A stretch of 64,000 nucleotides of DNA from the NCBI GenBank assembly GCA_916700875.1, contig CAKAKS010000066.1, forward strand, positions 33,520,990 through 33,584,989. The letters are read 5' to 3'. The DNA is from Sebastes aleutianus (lineage: Eukaryota; Chordata; Actinopteri; Perciformes; Sebastidae). The position numbers were made by a program, and so were the translations under genes. This document shows positions 24,816 through 38,449 of the stretch, piece by piece (position 1 is the stretch's first letter; each line of letters opens with the position of its first letter). The notes under the pieces are model-generated. The model made no database searches and was not told where the DNA came from. It saw only the letters and a program-made list of their open reading frames with translations.

Positions 24816-27274
24816 AATAAAGTGAGAAATGCATCCAGTCAGTTGCACCCAACACAATAAAGTCATGACAGCAATAAGTCATGATTTAACTTTAAAGGTT
24901 TGGACGCCCACTCTCATTCCCCTCTCCTCTTGTCTTCTTTTCTCGGTATCATCTGTTACCAAACCTGTTTGAGAGTTTAGGATGTCGTGCTCTTCACTGT
25001 GCTGCAGAGTCCCAGAGGAGGTCCCGGCACAAAGTTACACAACTGGCCTCTCTCTGCGGCGCTACATTAATCTTCCCCCTGGTTGCAGAAATCTCCTGTT
25101 AACATCTTCCTCATGCCTGCTTTGTCTCATGGTGAAATTTATTAGGGGATGTGTGTGTGTGATTATGAGCATGCATGCCTGTGTGTGCATACATGTGTGG
25201 GTGGACAGGGTAATTGGTGCTGTGAATGTGCTCGGGTCCGCTCAGGCCAAACGACGCTGCACTGTACGTACAGTGTGGTGTGCTGCTGAGCTGTGGGGGT
25301 GTGGGAAAGCGATCAGAGTGGACTTCAGAGGGAACTGAGGAAGAATGAGGAAATTGCAGACAGATAGGCCTAATGGTTGTGCTGAGGGAAGAGGTTGAAG
25401 GGCCAACAGCTGCTAGCCATCCATCTGGACCAGCCTGGAGAGCTGGACCGGACCGCTCCACGGTGACGTATTTGCCTTCTGGGGACGAGCGCACCGGGAC
25501 TTTCCATCAGAGCAGGGCCAATAAGGATTTGCAATAAATTCATGGAGTTTGTTTTAAAATCCCTTGAAGGGGCAATTTATTCAGATACAATAAGATGAAA
25601 CTTCAGTTATGGCTGTGGAGAATCTGGATTGTTGCAGCAGCAAATAGCAAGAAGTTACAGGAAGGAAAACAACATGAAAAAACAGAACATATGGCTTTTG
25701 TAAAAGTGCAGCTATCCATTACAATTTATTAAATATGCATACTACACAATTCCTACACAGAATTTGGTAATGAAAAGTAACACCAGCTCATTTCAGATAC
25801 CAGGATAATGAATTCACAGTAATGTTTTTATTTCTTCTCTTGTGCTCGTTGTTCTTCAGTTCTCAGAGTTCTCCTATCAGACAGAGAGGGAGACCTTCTG
25901 TGTTTGTGTTTTTCCTTGATTTCTTTTGTTGAGAAAGTTTTAGTTTCTGTCTCTTTTTCAGTGATTTTCCTAGAGTTTTCCTAGAAATTGCATTTATCAA
26001 TTCCTAGAAAACTGATTTTACGGTGAAAAATGAGTCATTAATGTCATCGATCTTTTCTCCCCAGAAAGTTTATAGCGAGGTTTTATCACTATGATGTTAT
26101 GTCAATGGCTGATACAGTGTCAAAACACACGTACATATGTGTATATACAGTGTATATATACTGTATATATTACTGTGAGCCGTATACAGAATGCAATACA
26201 TCATCTAAACTGAGTAGAAATCTTGGAAACCTTCCAGTACACGACAAGACTGTGGACAAGAAAAAGCACCAACATACTGCAACAGAGTATTCCCTCTGAA
26301 ACAGAACATATATTATATTTTGGACATGAGTCAAATGAACACTATGTACCTACGTAACAACAGAAGCAATTAGACACGTCATTTTCACCTGTTCGTCAGG
26401 GTGACAGGGCTAACAGGTTTGGGCAAGTCAAGGAACTTTTGTTACAGTTAGAAGGAATGGTTTTGGTTGTCATTCATGCACAGGAAATTCCACAGAAATG
26501 AATACTTTATTTTACTTTATCCTAAAATGTACTCACATGAGCTAAACTACACCTGCTGTGCTATTTCTATATCAAACTGCCTATATCTTTCAAAGTAAGA
26601 AAAGTTCCTCTCTGTGCACAAATAGAGCAAGTCATTTGCGATTTAAAGGAATTGTTCGACAAATACAACTACGGGCACCTCTAAATCTCACTAATCAACA
26701 CCTTATATCCCGTTATATAAACCAAAGTATAAAACCATCAAGTTGTGGTTTTACGGGTGGTTATGTGGCAGACTATTTCTTGGCTGTTAGCTGTGACTTC
26801 TTGAAGTTCTGTCATCGCCATCAGTGGAGACTCCAAATATAACATGTTATTAACAGTAGGCAACCTTCGGGTCTGAAAAGTGAAGCCAAAACGTAAGTGC
26901 TTTAAACTTGCATTCTTTCTAATAGCCAACAGGGGGCGACTCCTCTGAAAATGAGCCTACTTCTCACTTGATTCATTACCTCAGTAAACATTGTAAACAT
27001 GAGTTTATGGTCTCAATTGCTTTTTTCAAGTCCTCTTCAATACAGCATGATGTTCATTTAGTAAATTATGGTCCCATTAAGAGTCAAACAGACCATAAAG
27101 CAGGGGAAGCTTTAGGGCGTGGTTATCTTGTGATTGACAGGTCGCTAGCTCGGCATTGTCCAGTCTGGGTGTTGTCCGTGTTTTCGTCTTACAACTTTAA
27201 CCCTTTCACAGTGTGTTTTCAGTTTATCAAAGTTAATTGTAACATTTTGTTCTTCTAAAAATTGCTTATTCAGC
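24816..27274. other. unique intergenic block
   Basis: 24900-25500 is GC-richer, free of recognised repeats and a reasonable place to look for conserved non-coding sequence. 25500-27270 is AT-rich, with TATATA palindromes near 26140. No gene was seen. Confidence 0.35.
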
Positions 27275-27500
27275 GTTTGATGTACTTAGCTTCAACCTCT
27301 CGTGTCACTTCCCGCCTCAAGACCCATCTTTTCTCCTCTGCCTACTCATAGCCCCTCCTCCCCCTCCCCTTACCCATTGTCCGTGTGTTTGTATGAGAGT
27401 GCGCCTGTGTATGTTGTTTGTCTCACACCGTTTTCCCCCTGATAGTGTAAAGCGTCTTTGAGTTCTTTAAAAGCGCTATATAAGTTGAATGAAAGTTGAA
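27275..27500 (+). mobile_element. LINE 3'-end-like fragment
   Basis: It ends GTAAAGCGTCTTTGAG...AAAGCGCTATATAAGTTGAATG, the typical 3' terminus of fish non-LTR elements. It is heavily 5' truncated, with no reverse transcriptase. Confidence 0.55.
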
Positions 27501-29778
27501 ACAAGATGGCGACGGCTAAATCAAAGAGAAAAGAAGCAAAGAGACAAAACTCCTGTGTTTTTTTGACAACAGCTGCTGCTGCCATTTTGGACTGAAAATG
27601 CTTATTATGTTTATAATATTTTATTATTCAACACAGGCCATTTCAGTAGAATATGACAACAGAATAGAAATCATTTTGTTTTACTTTTGTATGGCACTTT
27701 TTAGGTGGACGTTTTACTGGTGTCCGGTAGTCGTTTTCAGTCCAAAATGGCGGAAGAGTAGCTCTGCTGCACGGTGCTGACGTTGTAATGGAACAAAAAA
27801 TTTAATTTTACTTCTTGGAAATATACGTTCTTTGGCCAAATAACAAAATGGCGATGGCCAAAATGCTGAACTCGAAGCTTCAAAACAGCAGTCCACAAAC
27901 CAATGGGTGACGTCACGCGGTGACTACGTCCACTTCTTATATACAGTTATTAATGAGTAATCTTTAGAGGTGCTGGTGGGTGAATGTTATGTACTGAGCC
28001 ATGCTAACTGTTTCCCCCTGTTTCCAGGCTTTGTGCTAAGCTAAGATAACTATTTGCGCTTCATATTTACCGGACAGATATGAGATTGGTATCAGTCTTC
28101 TCATATAACTCTTTGCATTAAAAATTGCTCCATGTGTGCAAACTTTTCCCACCTCAAAAGGAACAGGCAGTAGTTTGATACAGAAATAGCACCACGGATT
28201 TAACATTATGGGCGTATTTTCCAGCTTATATTTTAGACCGAGCAGAGTTTTCATTTCTGTGAAAGTTCCCGTTCGTTAATGAAAACCAAACACATTCACT
28301 CTAACCTCAATAAAGGTCCCTTCACTTGCACAAACTTAAATAAAATTGACCTTTTTTACGAGAGTCTTTACGCTAAGCAAAGCTAACCAGCTGCTATCTG
28401 CAGCTGCATATTCATAGCAAACAGATTCAGAACGAGAGTAATATCAAATCTTCTCATCTACCTCTCGGCAAGAATGTATTTGCCAAATTAAAAACATGTC
28501 ATGACACCGTGCTTGTTTATGAAATTATAACTGACTATTGCCTTGCCCTACAAAGAGGTGCTGTTACTGTAGGTAATGATATCTACACCACAGGGCCAGA
28601 TAAACATCAGTTACAGTTGAGCAATGAGAGAAATATTGCTTATTCTGTTCCAATCTCAGCTGTGAGGAAGGATATTGGCAAGTGACAGATGAAAGCGCAA
28701 GTACCTCTGGACAGCTGTTTGATTCATTCTGGATGTAACATCGATCCTGTTGTTGATGTTCAATCATGGAGCCATAAAGTAAAAAAAAAAAAAAAAAAAG
28801 GGCTCAGCTAACCTTCTCGGGTTTGTGTAGCTGATTTGTCAGAGCAGGGGGTGAAAGCCGATGAGGGGAATTTACTCACTGCTCTCCTCTGTTGCCTGAT
28901 CCCTCCTCAGCTCCTCCGGTCATGTGGACGAACACGCCGCCACACATATGCACACATGTGCACACAAACCCACAGTGAACACGCACGCACAAACTCTCAC
29001 ACACCCCCTTTACGCACACACACACAAACACACACCCTCTAACCTCACTATGGTCTCACACAGCAGGCCTGCCATAAATCAATGGGCAGGATCGTGTCTG
29101 CCAGTTAGACTAAACAAGAGCATTTGTGAGGATTTGCTCTCACCCATTAATCATCTTGACAGCTTGAAAAACACATTTCCCCTTTAATGACTGTATTTGG
29201 ATAATCAGCTCTGTTTCCCTTCCCACCCTCTCCCTGGCTCTCCCTCCTATCCCCTCCCCATTTTCTTCTCTTTTTTTTTTGCCCCAAGCGCCATCATCGA
29301 CACGAGGGTAACTCACTACTCGAGGAGCAGAAGGTGGAGGAGGGACCGCGGAGGTGAGGGGAGGGGTCTTTCAACGTCCAAAAGAGTTCTCAGAAAAAAG
29401 TAAAAATAATCACGCTGCCTGTGGAAAGAAATTGTTTTTTTTTTACCCTCACTCAACAAACCGCAAGGTCTCTGCTAATATAAACTTGTGTATGCGAGTG
29501 CACACGCTCACATTGACACGGTCCTGCTAAATGAAACAGAGAACTCATGGATGGTGCAGAGCTGCAAACATTAACCATGAACGTCTTAATGTGTGAAGGT
29601 TGTCAAGAAGGGACTTAAAGACATAAACCGACCCTGCGATGTGAAAATGTGACACAAAATGTGTGTTGTGAGATTAGTAGTTGATTTGACCATGAGCTCC
29701 TAGATGATGCAATTAACAGACCCACCTATATTATTTAAATGCAAAGCCACAAGGCTAAAACAAAATGAGTGACTTTAT
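27501..29778. other. unique intergenic block, candidate cis-regulatory DNA
   Basis: It contains (A)19 near 28780, CA-rich DNA at 28950-29040, and a repeat-free stretch at 29040-29220. There CATTAATCA at 29145 (PBX-HOX type on the reverse strand) lies beside TTGACAG (MEIS/PREP type) at 29156. No gene was seen. Confidence 0.4.
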
Positions 29779-30298
29779 TTCAAAGGTCCCTATATTGTAA
29801 AAAGTTAGATTTTCAGGTCTTTTATAATATAAAGCAGGTTTAAGTGCTATATAAATACTGTGAAAGTATCAAAATGCTCAATATACGGAGAAATACACAC
29901 AGCCCGTATACAGGAATTGCGCTTTTGAAACAAGCCGTTAGGATTTCTGTCCATTTGTGATGTCACAAATATACAATATTTAGACCATTACACGGTTTTA
30001 AACATAAACATTCTAAATGTGTCCCGGTTTATTTCCTGTTGCAGTGTATATTAATGACATCAGCTGACAGGAAGTAAACATGGACCAAAGCTGTTGCCTA
30101 GCAACGCAATTCCGTTGCAATTCCATTGAAATGCACTAAAATGGAGCGTTTCAGACAGAGGGTAAATACAGGTATGTTCAGACAGACACTACGAGGAAAA
30201 TAATGTGTTTATTGAACATTACAGCATGTAAACATGTTCTAGTAGAAACATAAAATACAAATATGAACCTGAAAATGAGCACGATGTGGGATCTTTAA
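29779..30298. mobile_element. TTAA-type element family B
   Basis: The left end is degraded (TTCAAAGGTCCC) and the right end is GGATCTTTAA. A perfect GTTGCCTAGCAAC lies at 30093-30105. Confidence 0.8.
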
Positions 30299-30358
30299 AT
30301 GTTTTAAAATAGAATTTGAAAGTGTATCATTAAACTTGTTGTGCTTTACTGCTAAGTT

Positions 30359-31840
30359 CAGTGCTCGAAGTGGGCTGGTACGCACTTCTACATTTTACTC
30401 CTTGGCGTACTGTGACTTTTTCTTGAGTACCGGCACTTCTCACAAGCTGCCGGTACTCTTTTCTGCCCTCTCCATATCAGGTTCTCTGGGATATTTATAA
30501 TGGTGATTCATAGCGGCGCAGCGGCAGCGTATTTGTGCTGCGCCTCATAAGCTGTATGAACATTAAAAACTAGCATCTGGATGAGCCAACGCATGGCACA
30601 GGGGAAGGGGGGGGTGAGCTGTAATTTATCAATACAATGTTCATGTCCTTTTTGTAAAATAATTAGCAAACTGTTCGTGATAACTTTTTTAAATTTGTGA
30701 ACAAATACAGTTAATGTAAAGTTTTCTGAATCTGCTCTTTTAGGACAAACATTTCCAGAAGAATTAAATGTTCAGTCGAAGGCTGTGACATGTGTAAATA
30801 ATAAAATAATCATTTAACTAGTGATAATAATGGTCTAAAATGATGTAAAATTTCATATAGTTTTAAATCAAAAACCTTCAAATTTTCTTGAAGGAGGACC
30901 CCAAACCCAATATCTCCTGGTATCTTTTATTGACTGTATAGATTCAGGATGTGTCTCTTTATCCTGCTGCATAATATGTAGGAGCATCCTGACTGGGACA
31001 CTGCTCCTAAAACCTGAATGATACCTGACTATAGGCTACAAATAACACAGGAAAGCACTTTAACTATTAACACTAAACACAGCACCTTAACCCTATAATG
31101 TTCCAGTTGCAATATAATTGGAGTATTATAGGCCTACTATAGAAGATGCATAGCCTAAGTATAATAATATAGCAATAAAACCACAGCTTATTACTAACAC
31201 AGTATAACATGCTTAAAGGGGACATATCATGCTCATCATCAGTGTTGTATATTGGGGTTTCTACTAAAACATGTTTACATGCTTTATTGTTCTAACAACA
31301 CATTATTTTCCTCATACCGTCTGTCTGAATATACCTGTATTCACCCTCTATCAGAAACGCTCCGTTTTAGTGCATTTCAACGGAATGGCAATGGAATTGC
31401 GTTGCTAGGAAACAGCTTGGGGCCATGTTTACTTCCTGTCAGCTGATGTCATTCACATACACTGCAACCAGAAATAAACTGGGACACATTTAGAATGTTT
31501 ACGTTTAAAACTGTGAAATTGTATAAATATTGTAGATTTGTGACATCACAAATGTACAGAAATCTTAACGGCTTGTTTCAAATGCACAGTCTCTGAATAC
31601 GGGCTATGTGTCTTTATTTGTGGATTGTGTGTTTTGATACTTTCACAGTATTTATATATCACTTAAACCTGCTTTATAATATAAAGCCATGAAAATGTCA
31701 CTTTTTACAATATGGGACCTATAAAGAAATAATAAATAAATAGGAATAAGTCACAAGAGATTGCTGATACCGGCCGATACACACGCCAACATGTGAATAA
31801 GAGGAGAACTGGCACTTGTTTTTTTCCACTTCAAGCACTG
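30359..31840. mobile_element. hAT-type non-autonomous element with perfect 8-bp target duplication
   Basis: The ends are CAGTGCTCGAAGTGG and CCACTTCAAGCACTG. GCTAAGTT occurs immediately outside both (30351-30358 and 31841-31848). It is 1,482 bp with a nested family B element. No transposase is readable. Confidence 0.88.
31213..31724. mobile_element. TTAA-type element family B, reversed, nested in a hAT element
   Basis: It starts TTAAAGGGGACATATC and ends TATGGGACCTATAA. The X-box is altered by one base at 31401-31413. It lies inside 30359-31840. Confidence 0.8.
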
Positions 31841-33019
31841 GCTAAGTTTAAGCTGAACTCGAAGTGAAAAGATAGTCGAAGGAAGTAGTCAAAACCAAAC
31901 TGCATGTTTAACATGGCGGGTAAAAGGATTTCTGTCTAATTTCTTGTCCGTCTGTCTATTCGTCTGCACTGCAGGACAGAATCTCAGAACACCTCATTAC
32001 GTTCACGGTGAAGGAATCAGGCCACTGTGTCACACTGGACCAACAGTGTCCAGGGACTCTGGAGCTGTCAGTGCAGCACCTTAGGGAGACAAGGGAAGCT
32101 GAAAGAGAGAGAGAGTGAGAGGTACTAAAATCGCTTCAGTTTTAACAGCCTTTTCTTTGAGTTCCAGTTTAGCTAATTGAAAGGATTGAGAAACTATTCC
32201 GATACTCAACATTTGCCCTTTATTTAAACCCGCGGTTACAGATTTTTTTTGGCCGTCTGCTGTGGCTGAAAACAATATGATGAAGAGTGAAAGTTGTGGC
32301 CTGGTAAACCAGAACAATGAGCTGAAAGATGCTAAATCACTCAATACAGCTGAGGGGGAAATCTGGTAGCAAGTGCTTTTAGTGCATGTTCGTGCATGTG
32401 AGCGTGCATGACTGGCTAGCTCACCTCCGCCGCTCTGCACTGCTCTCATATGGCGGTTACAGCTGATAACGCCGTTAGGACCAACAGCGTCGTCGCAGAA
32501 GTGTAGCACTCACTCTCCGCTTCCCTGCCTGTTAGCGCTGTCAGCACTTATTTTGAACTATTTAGCGCTCTTAGCACCGTTAGCTGTGAGCCGTGGCTCG
32601 CTGTCGCCATGTTGAGAGCCATTCAGAGACAATAGAAATACTCCTAATCTCATATTTAGCATCTTTAAGTATGTTACATCACGTAAATTTGAATCTTTTG
32701 ATTTCACATAGGACGCGAACAACGGTCCCCTGGCTGAAAGTCATGTGTTTGTTTGACACGTCCATCCACTTCCGTTCTCTTCATTACACTGACAATTATC
32801 AGAAACGTATTTGTGATGCGTTACAAACAAAGGTAATCCTGGAGTGATAATGCAGTTTTGTTGTATGGAAACATAATTCTGGGTTCTGTCACTGCAAGCA
32901 TTGAGTAATTACAGTATATTTACTGTAAAACTGATCAATATAAAACAGGGAAATCCTTAGAGTGGCACTGATCAATAACATTAATGGCTTTTTCCTTACT
33001 GATATTACTTTTCCTACTA
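31841..33019. other. intergenic DNA with a degraded family D copy
   Basis: From about 32395 to 32668 the sequence resembles 24496-24815 (GTCGCCATGTTGAGAGCC, then TAGCATCTTTAA). The rest is unrecognised. Confidence 0.45.
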
Positions 33020-33345
33020 TGACACCTTTACTTTTAGCTACCTATTTGAACCATTTATCCTTTACTTTTAGCTAACCGTTTAACGTTTTAGCCATTACCT
33101 TTAGCTAACTATTTGAACCATCTATCTATTACTTTTAGTTAATTGTTTTAACCATTTATCCATTACTTTTAGCTACCAATTTGAACCATTTATCTTTTAC
33201 TTTTAGCTAACCTTTTAACCGTTTAGCCATTACTTTTAGCTAGCTATTTTAACCATTATGCATTACTTTTAGCTAACCTTTTAACTGTTTAGTCATTATT
33301 TTTATTTAACTATTTGAACTATTTATGCATTATTTTTAGCTCAAA
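33020..33345. repeat. minisatellite, about 35-38-bp imperfect units
   Basis: The phrase TTACTTTTAGCTAACYATTT recurs about nine times with alternating TTGAACCATTTAT and TTTAACCGTTTAG endings, suggesting a higher-order two-unit period. Confidence 0.85.
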
Positions 33346-34819
33346 ATGTCTGCTATGAAAAGCTGCATTTGCACTGATTTTATCATGATAATAAGTATTA
33401 TTGTTGATAGTTGCGGGTTTTATGGACCCATAATGGTGAAGTGCTGTTATTTTTCCAAGATGGGAGGACGAAATAAAACTTAAGACATAGATACCTAAAC
33501 AACTTGATCATTGAAATATTGTAGCTTATTTTAAAAATACAAAATCATTGCTCAGCCCAAGTGTAAATAACCATTGTTGTAATATACACAATTCAATTCC
33601 CCATTACACAAGCTGAGAAACACAGCTCATTTGTATTATTGAGTGAATGTGTTTTGTATACAGATGTGTAATGCATACAGCAAGTGTGTGTATGTGTGTG
33701 TATGGGCCGTGTGTTGACATTTGGAATAATGTATCTGTTTGAACAGTTGTGTCTGGATACCACACAGCTGAGTGATGGCGGCGCAGAGACACACTGAAGA
33801 CTGTTTGTCAGCTGAAGTCACACTCAGCTGTCATTCAGCTAACAAACATCTCATGTGTGTTAAGTGACTGAAGAGAGAAAGTGTGACATCTGTGATTTTT
33901 TTGAATGCTTGGCTAACTTCAGTTTACACTACACACAATTACACTCGCATAGTGATATGGGCAATTTATGGGTAATTTAGCCGATTCCAAATTACTTAAT
34001 CAGCAATTTGCTCTTGTTTCAGTGGGGACCATTGTTGCATTTCATCCTCCCTATTCATTTATCTTCAGAAAGGTACAGTCTGCCTTAATGTGGCTGAAAT
34101 AATACTGCAAGAAAAGTTAAGCATCTGATATTTAAGTGGAGATAAACTGTGTATCCTGGCCTGCAGTGCAGCGGATAAGATGAGTGTAATCATCATAATG
34201 GCAGCCTCTGAGTCTGGATGCCCATCCAGGGGAGACATAAAACAGACATAAGGCCCATGATGCTTAAAGTGAGTACATTATGACCACAGGCCGTCCCGAA
34301 GTGGAAGAAAAAAACCAAGTTGTCAATCAGAGCATGAATCCCGACCGTCTGAGCTGCTCCTCGTTCCCCGCCAAGGCACGTTCAATGCCGCGGATGCTCG
34401 TGGCATCTTCGCCGGCGATCTCCCAGCGCGGCAACAAATGGAATCCAGCTGGACACGCAGTCCAAGTGCTATTAGCAGTGCACCGTACTGTAATTGAAAC
34501 GTTCATTTCTCCACCGGTGGTTAGGGGCGGTATGTCTATTAACGGTGCTCACTCACACCACTGGAACTTTGGAGAGACCACAGCGGCTCTGGGCAGCTTT
34601 CCATGTCGAGGCCGAGTGAGGTTTGCCAAGGTCAGGGCTGGCTGGAAATTAAATCAAATGCACTATTTCTCTATCTGTGAAACTGCAGCTGAGCTGACAG
34701 TCCTTCTTTGTTACCAATCAATAAATGAATCAACCCAAAAGCCGGAGTTATACGACCAATTAGATATTAGGTACATTTTTATTTGCAGTCAACGTGTTAG
34801 ACTTCGGATTCACAGTGCA
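33346..34819. other. unique intergenic block with an unexplained open frame
   Basis: A 181-codon plus-strand frame (34280-34825) shows no domain, signal peptide or recognisable similarity and is probably chance. 34130-34700 lacks repeat signatures and could be regulatory. Confidence 0.35.
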
Positions 34820-35230
34820 AAATAAATATATAGCGGGGCCCCATTCATTCCTATGAAAGTTGCTCAGTGGTGCATGATGCTAAAAACCTTGACTTTCCGC
34901 GTATAAAATTACCCAGATCTTCCGGCGAGCTTCCGTGTCCATTGGGCACCATAAAGAAATCATTCTTCATTTCCTTTAACTCCCTCGGTGCAGCCTCAGT
35001 CTGAGTCTCATTCACATGAACGGAGGAAGAGAAATAACTCTGGATTCAGCTATTACTGCATTTTCCAACTTTTATTTACCCTAATGATTTAAATAAGGGC
35101 TATTCACTTGAATGGCCTAGGTCTATGGGAAAAAGTATTTTTGGACCCAATGACACGGAAGTTGCAGGACCACCGTTTGACATCTACGTAAGATTTGCTT
35201 CAAAACCCGGCGCTCTTCCTGGGGGCTTGC
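34820..35230. mobile_element. interspersed repeat family G, copy 1
   Basis: It shares GGATTCAGCTATTA, ATGATTTAAATAAGG and CGGCGCTCTTCCTGGG with 47918-48424 and 57895-58683. No terminal inverted repeat is evident. Confidence 0.7.
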
Positions 35231-35461
35231 TTCCTATACCCCCCTACTTCCTGCACACTTGCTCGGACCACACCTATCTTCGGACTCGACCTGCATTTTG
35301 ACCTCAGCTACACACTTGTAAAGTTTCGTGACTGCATCTTGCACGGTTGTGACGCTATCGCGGTAACAAAATCTGTCGACGGAAATATAAACACCTGGCG
35401 AAGTACTCGAAACAGTATAGTTCCTGATACAGTAGGTGTCTCCAAGGCCACATTTTGCCAT

Positions 35462-35520
35462 GAATCAGAATCAGGTTTATTTGCACAAAGTACATACATA
35501 CAAGGAATTTGACTCCAGTT
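35462..35520. mobile_element. short retroelement 3'-end-like fragment
   Basis: GAATCAGAATCAGGTTTATT...ACAAGGAATTTGACTCC is a common fish dispersed phrase. Its orientation and class are not certain. Confidence 0.5.
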
Positions 35521-35732
35521 TTATCCTTCTCTCTCTATGTACTTACACAGAAATAGAAATAACAGCTAGGAAATAGGACAGCAAAGCTGGACAAATAAAG
35601 ATGAGGGACAGACATGCACACAAGCAGCAAAGAAAAACATGTGTACATATGAAATTATATAAACATATCTAAAAGGCACCAATAACCACCAATAAAATAA
35701 GAACAAAATGAAACAAAACAAAACATTTACAC

Positions 35733-36358
35733 TAGGTCTGTCAGTTGATTAAAATATTTAACTGCGATTAATCGCCTGACTGTCCATAGTTAATCATGAT
35801 TAATCGCAAATTAATCACACATATTTTATCTGTTCAAAATGTACCTTAAAGGGAGATTTGTCTAGTAATTAATACTCTCATCAACATGGGAGTGGACAAA
35901 TATGCTGCATATGCAAATGTATGTATATTTTTATTATTGGAAATCAATTAACAACACAAAACATAATATAATATAACTTGCCCCAAACTGCATGTGAATA
36001 TCATAAAGTGGGCATGTCTGTAAAGGGGAGACTCGTGGGTATAGAACCCATTTTCATTCATATATCTGGAGGTCAGAGGTCAAGGGACCCCTCTGAAAAT
36101 GGCCATGCCAGTTTTTCCTCGCCAAACTTTAGCGTAACTTTGTAGCATTAATTAGCCTAATTCGCAACAAGCTAGTATGACACGGTTGGTACCAATGGAT
36201 TCCTTAGGTTTTGTAATTTCATATGATACCAGTATCTTCACTCTATCTTTAAAACTACAACCTAAAAATCTCAAGTTGCGTTAATGCGTTAAGAAATTAC
36301 TGGCGTTAAAACAAATTTGTGTTAACGTGTTATTATCATGTCAACTTTGACAGCCCTA
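35733..36358. mobile_element. hAT-type non-autonomous element, copy 3
   Basis: It starts TAGGTCTGTCAG (diverged) and ends TTGACAGCCCTA. The body matches copy 1. The target duplication is not preserved. Confidence 0.8.
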
Positions 36359-36963
36359 GTCTATATACAAGTCAAGTTCTCTGGATGTCGTAAACAACAC
36401 AAACAACACATGATGACACACAAACAGACTCACAAGGTGAAAACAATACCAGCGTCGCTGTCGTGGCTGTAAATATCTATTTTAGGATTAGTGCCAATGA
36501 GTTGTCAAGGACTGTTGTTATGAACTTGGCCTAATTAAAAGACGGCGATCACGCACAGCAACTGGTGTTGCGACACATTTCAGCCCTGAAGGTTAAAAGG
36601 TGACTAAGCTTTGTTTAAAGGCTTTAAAATAAATTACAAGACAGCATTGCTGTTGTAAACCTCAGCATCATAATTTATTGCATATTCAGTAATTATAGGC
36701 ATCATTTACTGTGTCATAGAGCTGTCAATGTCTGTGGTTACTGACAAGGGTGGAACTGATTTAGATCAGATGCCAAAAACACATCAGGCAGCGTCAAAGT
36801 GCAGCTCGCCGCAATAATTAAATCTTTCTGCGGCTGGGAGGCGTGTCCGCGTGATTCAGGCAGGAAGAAATTCTTTGTTACATAGGTCAACATGTCACAA
36901 GAGTCACAGGATCTGTTTACTGATTGACTGCGGGTACTCTTTAGCTGTACTTTGCCGCAAAAA
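36359..36963. other. intergenic DNA, nothing recognised
   Basis: Unique-looking, with no open frames of note. Confidence 0.4.
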
Positions 36964-37550
36964 ATAAAGGGACTGTTTGTAAGAATCAGAAATTGCTTGT
37001 TAACGGCAACACCTGTGGCCGTTAAGTCAACGAAAGTCAGCGTCCTGTTGCTCGCGCTTGTGCTCGCTCTACATAGACATGAACGAGGATTGCTCAAAAC
37101 AGTGAGGAGACACACGTCAGCTAAAACCACAATATCACTCTATATTTCAGCTGCTTGGCAGTAATGTTAGCTGACCAGACGAAGGTCTCTCCATGAATCA
37201 ATGCTGATACTGTGTTGCCCTGCTTCAGACTCCCGTCTTCTGCAGTGTGTAGTGTGCGCGCATGCACGTGAGAGGTGGAGCGAGTGAGAACGAGCGCGGT
37301 GTGTGAGTGAAGGCAAGCAGGCAGGCAGAGCAGCATCGACTCCGGCCCTGGAGACCAAAGCTATGGTCTCCCCTGTGTCTTTTGGCTGCGGTCGGGGGGC
37401 TGAAGCAGGAAGAGTTGACATTGTTTTGCAAGACGGGCTTCACTAGATAGAACTTTGCGGTTTTGGTGCTTCCGTGTAGTTTGTGTTGGCCACACGCATG
37501 GGACACTGACCCGATTTATACGTGTAAGAAGTTACAAACAGTACCTTTAA
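36964..37550. mobile_element. TTAA-type element family E
   Basis: The left end is AAAGGGACTGTTTGTAA. The right end is TTACAAACAGTACCTTTAA, its near inverse. The right half recurs in 60950-61471 and in part near 24000-24370. Confidence 0.7.
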
Positions 37551-38449
37551 ACAAGTCTGGCCTCATTTCACCACAGAATCAAAATGGCCGCAGCTCATTG
37601 AGCTCAGAGTGGCCGCCGCAGCTTTCCATAGAAATTGCATGGCAGCTCACCGCAGGCCGCACTTCGCAAATATAGACTAGTGGCTAATGCTATGGTATAA
37701 TGGTGGCTCATGGTATGCTCAGTCTAGTAATTCAATTTACAAGACAGGAAATGATGTTTGCATATATGCCTGAACTGAACAGGTACAACATCAGAAAAGG
37801 AAGCTTGTGACTGTAACATTCTAAATTTAGTGACACCTTAACTCATCTTATAGCTTTCTTGCCGAGAGTCACATGAAAAGATTGATACCAATCTCGATAT
37901 GTCCTTTTTAATATAAAGCTACAGCCAAGAAACAGTTAGCTTAGCTTAGCATAAAGACTGTAAACGGGGGGAATGGATTAACTGAATTAGAGGTTTAACG
38001 TTTTAATTAGTGACCTTTAGAGGTGCTGGTATACCTTTCGACAGAGCCAGGCAAGGTGTTTCCTCCTACTTCCAGTCTTATGCTAAGCTAAGCTAAGCTA
38101 AACAGCTGCTGACCGTAGTTTCATATTTAACACATATATGAGAGTGATATCAGTATTCTCAGCTAACTCTCCATAACCATTATTCCCTTGAGGTGACGAA
38201 AATTGTAGTGCTTCTAACATATATATATATATATCATGGTATTTCTAAGGCTTTTTATACTGAACAATTATGATATATTCGGGTCCTAGTAGGAAAATGT
38301 AAAAACTGGTACAACCAACTTGGCTGCTTTTTACAATGCTATTTTACACTCAAAACCAGAAGGCAACAAAACACGTACCATTATGCTACAGATTTGCTCG
38401 TTCAGAAAATTGTACAGGAAATTCCTTCTAGTGCAACCTGTTCTCACTA
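37551..38449. other. intergenic DNA, nothing recognised
   Basis: It includes CTAAGCTAAGCTAAGCTAAA near 38085 and a short TA run at 38220. No gene was seen. Confidence 0.4.

Noticed and set aside
32081..32509. 142-codon minus-strand frame
   Set aside because: No recognisable domain; partly overlaps a degraded family D repeat.
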